In this document: positions 5,729 to 10,871 of the stretch, in pieces
Position numbering within the stretch: the first letter of the stretch is position 1
How the letters are laid out: every line of letters begins with the position of its first letter
Origin: an uncultured Actinomyces sp.
GTDB lineage: Bacteria; Actinomycetota; Actinomycetes; Actinomycetales; Actinomycetaceae
Direction of reading: 5' to 3'
Length of the DNA stretch: 10,871 nt
NCBI GenBank assembly: GCA_937926415.1
Contig: CALBAF010000504.1
Coordinates: 1-10,871 of the forward strand
Program-made: the position numbers and the translations under genes
Notes under the pieces: generated by a model
Told to the model about the DNA's origin: nothing
The model's database searches: none
What the model saw: the letters and a program-made list of their open reading frames with translations, nothing else

Positions 5729-8700
5729 ATGGTATCTCTGTCGCACACGATGGCCTCGATGTCGGATGACGACATGATGGCCCTCGTTGGCCCGGCGGCG
5801 TGGGCCAACGGCCTGCGTTTAGCGCGTAGTGGCGCGGTGCGGGAATTCTCCTGGAGCGAGGATGGGGAGCAGGCCGAGGCTCGCGTGAAGGAAGCCGGAC
5901 TGACCTATCGTGTGCGTGGCGCACAGGGGGCGTTGCGTCCGTCTCTCTCGTGTGCGTGTCCGCTGCGCACCGACTGCCCCCACGCGGTCGCGATGCTCAT
6001 CGTTGGGCGCGAGGATGCCCGCGAGAAGCGTCGCTCCGTGCCCGAGTGGAGCCGCGTTCTGAAGCAGATGCTCGGCGACGATCACGATCGTCTGGGTGAG
6101 CCGTTGGCGCTTGTCGTCGACGCGCACGATCCCGGCGTTGAGCCGTCCCTCATTCCGCTTCGCCGGGGGACCTCGGCGGTGTGGACGACGAAGAGGGCCT
6201 CGTGGCTCGATCTGACGGCGACCCAGTGGGCGTCGGTCACAGACGGGCTGGATCCCACGCATGTTTCTCTCATGCGCGAGGGATATCGCCTGTCGCGTGA
6301 ATCGCGGTCGTGGCACTCACGTACCGAGGTGACGCTCAGCTCGTTGGGCGAGCATGCGTACGCGTGGCTGGCGCGCCTTGTGAGGGCCGGTGTTGAGCTC
6401 TTTACGTCGCCCGAGGCAGATGAGCGGGTAGTCCTGTCGCATGCGACGTGGGATGCTGACATTGATGTGCGCTCCGGTGACGACGGCCTCGACGTCAGGG
6501 TCGTTGCGCGCAATGGTGACGAGGTGATCACGAGGCCACGGATCGACCGTGATGCGAGTGTCCTGTTGTTGGATGGCGGGCGCGCGATAGCGCGGATCGA
6601 GGGGCTGGGAACGCTTGACGGCTTTCCTCTCGATCGCGCCCTGCACATTCCCGCGGCAGACGTCGCCGAATTTCGTGGCACGTGGCTCCCTGCCCTCCTC
6701 AAGCGCTTTTCAATGGCTTCTTCCGATGGCAGTTTTGATGCTCAGGCTCGGCCCGACGTGTCTGTCGTGGGCACGGTGCGCCGCGATGGGGAATCGGTCG
6801 TGGTGCGGTGGTGGGCTGAATACCAGCAGGGTGAGTCGCGCTCACGCACGCCTGTCGCCCACTGCATGCAGGACGAGGCCGTGGCTGAGATCGTGCGGCG
6901 CGTCGAGTCGTGGGGGCGCGGGATGGACTCGGCACTGTGGAGCGCGCCTCCGCGGACGGGCCGATTGGCTCCGTGGCGGGTCCCCGCATTCTTGGAGAAG
7001 GTCGTCGATACCGAGGGTGTTGACGGCCTCGTGTGGGACGTCGCAGAGGATGTGCGCGCGATTGACGTGCGCGAAGATGGCTTTGAGGTTGATCTCAACG
7101 TTGATCCTGCCGAGCGCGATTGGTTCGACCTCAACGTTCGTCTGCGCCTGGGGAACGTCACCATCAGCGTGCGCGAAGCGCTCGAAGCAATCGCAGGTGG
7201 TCAGGACTACGTCGAGGTCGCAGGTACGTGGGTGCGCCTCGACGGCGAACGAATCCGATCCTTGGCGACTCTTCTGGAAGAAGCACGCACGTTGGCCGGC
7301 TGGGATGGTGAGGGCCTCAGGCTGACGCCGATGCAGGTCGGCATCGTCGATCTATTCGCTACCGCATCCGACCACGTGGCCATGAGCGACGCGTGGCGGA
7401 TGCGCATCGCTCCGCTACGCGATGCCTCCACGGACGCCGGCTTGCCACCGCTTCCGTCGTTGGCGACGATCCTGCGTCCGTATCAGCGGCGCGGGCATGC
7501 GTGGTTGACGGCGCGTTTGTCGGGTGGAATCGGCGGAATTTTAGCTGATGATATGGGCCTGGGAAAGACCGTTCAGATTCTGTCGGCAGTGGCAGCTCTG
7601 CGCGCGCACGCGGGTGAATCATCACCGGTTCTCGTTGTGGTCCCGACCTCCGTCGTTGGCGTGTGGATCGATCAGGCGCGCACCTTCACGCCGGCACTGG
7701 AAGTGCGCGCGGTGAAGGAAACAGCCACGCGGCGCGGAACGACGATCCGTGAGGAGGTCAAAGATGCGGATATCATCGTCACGTCCTACACGCTGGCGCG
7801 ACTGGAATCCGAGCAGTGGAGCCAGGTACGCCTCGGCGGACTCGTCATCGATGAAGCGCAGGCGGTGAAAAATCCCCGCACCGCAACGTACCGGGCGCTT
7901 CGCGATCTCGATGCGCCGTGGAAGCTGGCCGTGTCGGGCACGCCGATTGAAAACTCACTGAGCGACCTGTGGTCCCTTCTATCCCTCACGTGCCCGGGCC
8001 TCCTTCCCCCGTGGGAGACCTTCCAGCAGCAGGTGCGCAGGCCCATCGAAAACGGCGCAGATCCGGCGATGCTTGCCCGCCTCAGCGCCTATGTTGCGCC
8101 CTTTGTGCTGCGTCGCACCAAGGAGGAGGTCGCTCCTGACCTGCCCGACAAGATCGTCGACGTCGTGCGCGTCGATCTAGGCAAGGAACACCGCCACATT
8201 TACGACCAGTTCCTGGCCCGCGAGCGCGCCCGGATCCTCGATCTGCTGCGCGACGTGGACGCGAACCGCATGAGTGTTCTCGCCTCGATTACGAGGCTTC
8301 GGCAGCTGGCACTCGATCCCGCATTAGTTGAGGAGTCTTACGCGCACGTGGGGTCCGCGAAGATCGAATACCTGGCTGATCGACTGGATGAGATCGTGCC
8401 GTTGGGGCATCAAGCGTTGGTGTTCAGTCAGTTCACGTCGTTCCTGGAGCGCATCCGCCACATGTTGGAACGCCGCGGAATATCCGTCGTGCAGCTGGAT
8501 GGGTCCACGCGCGGTCGCGCCGAGGTTATCGAGAAGTTCCGCTCGGGCCAGGCCCAGGTTTTCCTCATCTCGCTGAAGGCCGGTGGCTCTGGCCTGACCC
8601 TCACCGAGGCGGATTATGTGTACGTCATGGATCCCTGGTGGAATCCTGCCGCTGAGGAACAGGCGATCGACCGTGCGCATCGCATCGGCCAGACGAAGAA

Positions 8701-8854
8701 GGTCAACGTCTATCGGATGGTCGCGACGGATACGATCGAAGCGAAGGTCGTGGAGCTTCAGGACCGCAAGCGACAGCTCATTTCATCCGTCATGAATGGG
8801 ACCGGAACGGGAGCGCGCCTGAGTGAGGCGGACCTGCGCGGTCTTCTCGACTAA
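5729..8854 (+). CDS. SWIM zinc-finger SNF2/Rad54-family DNA translocase
   Basis: A 1041-aa SF2 ATPase of the bacterial SNF2 type that should move along double-stranded DNA and remodel bound proteins. The N terminus has a SWIM zinc finger, C75-x-C77...C83-x-H85. Residues about 100-570 form a long poorly conserved region consistent with a SNF2-associated domain. The motor follows: RPYQRRG (583-589), Walker A ADDMGLGKT (606-614), DEAQ box (708-711) and SGTPIENS (736-743). The second lobe has ALVFSQF (896-902), SLKAGGSGLTL (948-958) and the arginine-finger motif QAIDRAHRIGQ (978-988). All motor motifs are intact. It lies 39 bp after imuB on the same strand, so read-through from the SOS promoter is possible, though it seems to have its own leaderless promoter. 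Its stop overlaps the end of the convergent dehydrogenase gene by 4 bp. A specific role in translesion synthesis is suggested only by position. Confidence 0.93.
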   Translation: MVSLSHTMASMSDDDMMALVGPAAWANGLRLARSGAVREFSWSEDGEQAEARVKEAGLTYRVRGAQGALRPSLSCACPLRTDCPHAVAMLIVGREDAREKRRSVPEWSRVLKQMLGDDHDRLGEPLALVVDAHDPGVEPSLIPLRRGTSAVWTTKRASWLDLTATQWASVTDGLDPTHVSLMREGYRLSRESRSWHSRTEVTLSSLGEHAYAWLARLVRAGVELFTSPEADERVVLSHATWDADIDVRSGDDGLDVRVVARNGDEVITRPRIDRDASVLLLDGGRAIARIEGLGTLDGFPLDRALHIPAADVAEFRGTWLPALLKRFSMASSDGSFDAQARPDVSVVGTVRRDGESVVVRWWAEYQQGESRSRTPVAHCMQDEAVAEIVRRVESWGRGMDSALWSAPPRTGRLAPWRVPAFLEKVVDTEGVDGLVWDVAEDVRAIDVREDGFEVDLNVDPAERDWFDLNVRLRLGNVTISVREALEAIAGGQDYVEVAGTWVRLDGERIRSLATLLEEARTLAGWDGEGLRLTPMQVGIVDLFATASDHVAMSDAWRMRIAPLRDASTDAGLPPLPSLATILRPYQRRGHAWLTARLSGGIGGILADDMGLGKTVQILSAVAALRAHAGESSPVLVVVPTSVVGVWIDQARTFTPALEVRAVKETATRRGTTIREEVKDADIIVTSYTLARLESEQWSQVRLGGLVIDEAQAVKNPRTATYRALRDLDAPWKLAVSGTPIENSLSDLWSLLSLTCPGLLPPWETFQQQVRRPIENGADPAMLARLSAYVAPFVLRRTKEEVAPDLPDKIVDVVRVDLGKEHRHIYDQFLARERARILDLLRDVDANRMSVLASITRLRQLALDPALVEESYAHVGSAKIEYLADRLDEIVPLGHQALVFSQFTSFLERIRHMLERRGISVVQLDGSTRGRAEVIEKFRSGQAQVFLISLKAGGSGLTLTEADYVYVMDPWWNPAAEEQAIDRAHRIGQTKKVNVYRMVATDTIEAKVVELQDRKRQLISSVMNGTGTGARLSEADLRGLLD

Positions 8855-9915
8855 CGGGCGTTCACGCCAGCGGGGCGTACGGCGACCTTCAGGCCAGCGC
8901 GCGTACGCACGGCGTCGAGCGCGCTGGCGACATCGGACAGGGCGTATTCGTGCGTGACGAGCAAGGAGAGGTCGATGCGTCCGCTCGACAGTGCCTCGAC
9001 GGCCGATGCATAGTCATCAAGGGTCGCATTGGCACTGCCGCTGACGGTCAGCTCGCGGTAGTGCACGAGGTTTGGGTCGATCTGAGCCATTGCCCCCGCG
9101 GGGAAGCCTGCGAAGAAGGAAACGTGGCCCCCAATGCGCGCACACTGAGCGGCAACGGGGACGAGGTCCGAGGCTCCGACCGCGATGATAACGACGTCCG
9201 CTCCGAGGCCGTCAGTCCACGCAAGGACCTCACGCACAAGATCCTCGCCTTGGGCGGCGGTCGTGACATGCGCTCCCATCACACGCGCGGGCTCGAGCCG
9301 CGCCTGCCTGCCACACGCCATGACGCGTGCGCCGGCGGAAACCGCGAGCGCGCAATGGATGAGGCCGATCGGACCGGTCCCGATAATGAGAACGCGCGAC
9401 GACGCATCGATCGGTAGGCGCGTCGTTGCGCGCATGCAGCACGAGAGCGGCTCCGCGAGAGCGAGATGAGGTGCAGCGATCTCGGCAGTGACGGGAGTGA
9501 TGCACGCGAGAGCTTCTTCAGGGACGACGATGAGGTCCGCGAGGCCTCCGTCAACCCCAGTCCCGAACAGGCGCATGTTCGCACACACGTTGGAGCGCCC
9601 GCTGGTGCAGGGGGTGCAGTGTCCGCAGGCAATCTCCGGCGCGAGTCCGACCTGCGTTCCCGGGGCGGGAACGTCGACTCCGGCGGTCAGCTCGCTCCCA
9701 ATGCTCCACACGCGTCCCGCGATTTCGTGTCCGAGGACGACTCCGGGGGTGACGCCGTTGGTTTTTTGTCCCGTCGCGATGCGCAGGTCCGTCCCGCACA
9801 GGGTCGTAGCTTCGACTGCGAGAAGAACGTCGCGAGGGCCGAGTGTCGGAATTGGGCGTTCCTCGAGTACCAGGGCGCCGGGGGAGTGAAGCGACGCTGC
9901 GAGCATGGAATCCAT
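8851..9915 (-). CDS. Zinc-dependent alcohol dehydrogenase (medium-chain family)
   Basis: A 354-aa cytoplasmic medium-chain dehydrogenase/reductase of the sorbitol/threonine dehydrogenase-like zinc group. Catalytic zinc ligands are C40 (LCGTD), H63-E64 (GHE) and E155 (AEPLSC). The structural zinc site is C97, C100, C103 and C111. The nucleotide-binding motif is GTGPIG (179-184). At the end of the second Rossmann strand the usual NAD-selecting acid is replaced by glycine followed by arginine (ACGRQ, 200-204), which in this superfamily often goes with NADP(H). The substrate cannot be told. ATG 9913-9915 is preferred because TATGCT lies six bases upstream, giving a leaderless start; no ribosome site is seen. 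Met4 (9906) is an alternative. Its TAG stop overlaps the SNF2 TAA tail to tail, and it is divergent from dnaE2 across 116 bp. Confidence 0.9.
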   Translation of the reverse strand: MDSMLAASLHSPGALVLEERPIPTLGPRDVLLAVEATTLCGTDLRIATGQKTNGVTPGVVLGHEIAGRVWSIGSELTAGVDVPAPGTQVGLAPEIACGHCTPCTSGRSNVCANMRLFGTGVDGGLADLIVVPEEALACITPVTAEIAAPHLALAEPLSCCMRATTRLPIDASSRVLIIGTGPIGLIHCALAVSAGARVMACGRQARLEPARVMGAHVTTAAQGEDLVREVLAWTDGLGADVVIIAVGASDLVPVAAQCARIGGHVSFFAGFPAGAMAQIDPNLVHYRELTVSGSANATLDDYASAVEALSSGRIDLSLLVTHEYALSDVASALDAVRTRAGLKVAVRPAGVNAR

Positions 9916-9921
9916 GGCATC

Positions 9922-9927
9922 AGCATA
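9922..9927 (-). promoter_or_regulatory. -10 element of a likely leaderless promoter for the dehydrogenase gene
   Basis: On the minus strand TATGCT (TAnnnT pattern) is followed by six bases and then ATG 9915-9913. No Shine-Dalgarno sequence precedes the ATG and no convincing -35 is visible. Confidence 0.4.
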
Positions 9928-10003
9928 GAGTGTGTCCGCCTCCCAAGAGGGTGCCGTTCGCTCCGTCTATAAGCGCGAGCGCGTACCCCGGCCTCCACAC
10001 CCA

Positions 10004-10019
10004 TCGAACACATGTTCTA
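10004..10019 (+). promoter_or_regulatory. LexA-binding SOS box upstream of dnaE2
   Basis: TCGAACACATGTTCTA has the same half-sites as the imuA' operator (TCGAAC and GTTCTA) and differs from the actinobacterial LexA consensus at one base. It directly abuts the -10 hexamer TATAAT, so LexA bound here would exclude RNA polymerase. It is the only strong operator in the 116-bp dehydrogenase/dnaE2 gap. Confidence 0.92.
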
Positions 10020-10025
10020 TATAAT
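10020..10025 (+). promoter_or_regulatory. dnaE2 -10 promoter element
   Basis: A perfect TATAAT that begins at the base after the SOS box and ends six bases before the GTG start codon. The spacing places the transcript start at or next to the initiation codon. The -35 region (about 9997-10002) does not resemble TTGACA. Confidence 0.8.
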
Positions 10026-10031
10026 GGGTGG

Positions 10032-10871
10032 GTGAGCACGGAACGACGCTACGCAGAACTGCACGCGCACAGCGCTTTCACCTTCCTGGACGGGACGGAT
10101 GAACCCGCGCAGATGGTGAAGGAAGCTGCGCGCCTGGGGTTGGAGGCCCTTGCAATTCTCGACGTCGACGGCATGTACTCAACGGTTCAGACAACCATGG
10201 CCGCTCGCGAGGCCGGCCTGCCGATCGTGTACGGAGCTGAGCTCACGGCGACACCGGATGCTCTAACACATATCGTCCCGGGTTCATCTGCCCCGGGGTG
10301 GGGACTCGCTCCCGGAGCAGAAGACCCGGGGATGCGTCTGCCCATCTTGGCAGCCAGCCCCGGCGGATACGCGCAACTCGTGGGAGCGATGAGTGAGCGA
10401 GCGCTGTGCTCGCCAGGTGAGCGCAATCCCCGCCACGACCTCGTCGATCTGAGCGAAGCTGGAGGTGAGTTCATCGTCCTCACCGGCGGGCGGCGAGGGC
10501 CGCTCATGCGCGCTCTGCGATCCGGGGGCGTGGTGCTCGCACGACGAGTCCTGGACGGGCTCGTGGACGCTTTTGGTCGCGACCACGTTCTTGTCGAGTG
10601 GCAGGCCGCACGCGGGGATGAAGACGAGGTTGGGGATACGCTTGCGGAACTCGCGCGCGCGAGCAGAACTCGGCTTGTGGCAACGACCGGAGCGCGTATG
10701 TCGTCACCCTCGAGGCAAGCGCTCGGCGACATTCTGGCCGCGACCCGCCTGGGTTCTTCTTTGGACGCGGCGCAGGCGCACCTGGGGGCGCACCGTCCCT
10801 TCCTGCGCTCACCCGCGGAGATGGAGCGACTGCATGGTGCTCACCCGCAGTTTCTCGCCAACGCGTGCGAG
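10032..10871 (+). CDS. dnaE2: Error-prone DNA polymerase DnaE2, N-terminal part (partial)
   Basis: The first 280 codons of a C-family replicative-type polymerase used for damage-induced mutagenesis; the catalytic palm and fingers lie beyond the window. The visible part is the PHP domain and the segment after it. Landmarks are YAELHAHSAFTFLDGTDEP (7-25), LGLEALAILDVDGMYS (35-50), LPIVYGAELT (63-72), EFIVLTGGRRGPL (146-158) and LGDILAATRLGSSLDAAQAHL (231-251). The pattern ELHAHSxFxFLDG plus GAEL marks the DnaE2 branch. The GTG start fits the conserved YAELHAHS start and follows TATAAT by six bases with no ribosome site, so the mRNA is probably leaderless. LexA control is expected from the adjoining SOS box. 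Two usual metal-site segments are altered (DHDG to DVDG; NxVH to TGAR); see findings. Confidence 0.93.
   Translation, partial: MSTERRYAELHAHSAFTFLDGTDEPAQMVKEAARLGLEALAILDVDGMYSTVQTTMAAREAGLPIVYGAELTATPDALTHIVPGSSAPGWGLAPGAEDPGMRLPILAASPGGYAQLVGAMSERALCSPGERNPRHDLVDLSEAGGEFIVLTGGRRGPLMRALRSGGVVLARRVLDGLVDAFGRDHVLVEWQAARGDEDEVGDTLAELARASRTRLVATTGARMSSPSRQALGDILAATRLGSSLDAAQAHLGAHRPFLRSPAEMERLHGAHPQFLANACE

Noticed and set aside
8852..8876. GGCG-TTCA-CGCC hairpin at the SNF2/dehydrogenase junction as a terminator
   Set aside because: The stem is only four base pairs and no T run follows on either strand.
9968..9973. TATAAG as a second dnaE2 promoter
   Set aside because: It lies far upstream of the SOS box with no -35; the perfect TATAAT beside the box is a much better fit.
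1..10871. Mobile elements, CRISPR arrays, tRNA or rRNA genes, defence islands
   Set aside because: No direct repeats with spacers, transposase or integrase motifs, or tRNA cloverleaf were seen. The SNF2 protein has no neighbouring methyltransferase or nuclease that would suggest a defence system.

Overview
The window is high-GC DNA whose gene content, codon use and LexA operators fit an actinobacterium. Members of the Actinomycetaceae (Actinomyces/Schaalia-like) are the best guess, from the compact housekeeping order and leaderless promoters; this placement is inference, since no rRNA or other phylogenetic marker is present. No tRNA, IS element, integrase, CRISPR array or phage gene is visible, and no gene-free stretch exceeds about 215 bp.

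Left third (1-3514). A central-metabolism pair lies on the minus strand: lpdA (dihydrolipoamide dehydrogenase, TTG start), then the 5' end of an E2 acyltransferase gene with a lipoyl domain. Divergent to it is a small four-helix membrane protein of unknown function. That gene converges on a minus-strand operon of a PEBP/YbhB-family protein and trmL (tRNA wobble 2'-O-methyltransferase). A long bidirectional hairpin terminator separates the two.

Right two thirds (3600-10871). This is a DNA-damage mutagenesis locus. A LexA/SOS box precedes imuA' and imuB, the accessory subunits of the actinobacterial mutasome. imuB is followed after 39 bp by a 1041-aa SWIM-finger SNF2/Rad54-type ATPase that appears to have its own leaderless promoter. 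A zinc alcohol dehydrogenase gene on the opposite strand overlaps the end of the SNF2 gene by 4 bp. Divergent from it, under a second SOS box of the same form, starts dnaE2, the error-prone polymerase, which runs off the window.

How they work together. In mycobacteria, ImuA', ImuB and DnaE2 act together: ImuB is a catalytically dead Y-family scaffold that bridges the beta clamp and DnaE2. Here all three lie within about 7 kb, and both transcription units carry the operator TCGAAC-N4-GTTCTA. Several key residues are unusual: ImuA' is short and has no Walker A motif, the ImuB clamp motif is eroded, and the DnaE2 PHP domain lacks expected metal ligands. The SNF2 protein between the two SOS units is the most interesting candidate for an undescribed mutasome-associated factor.
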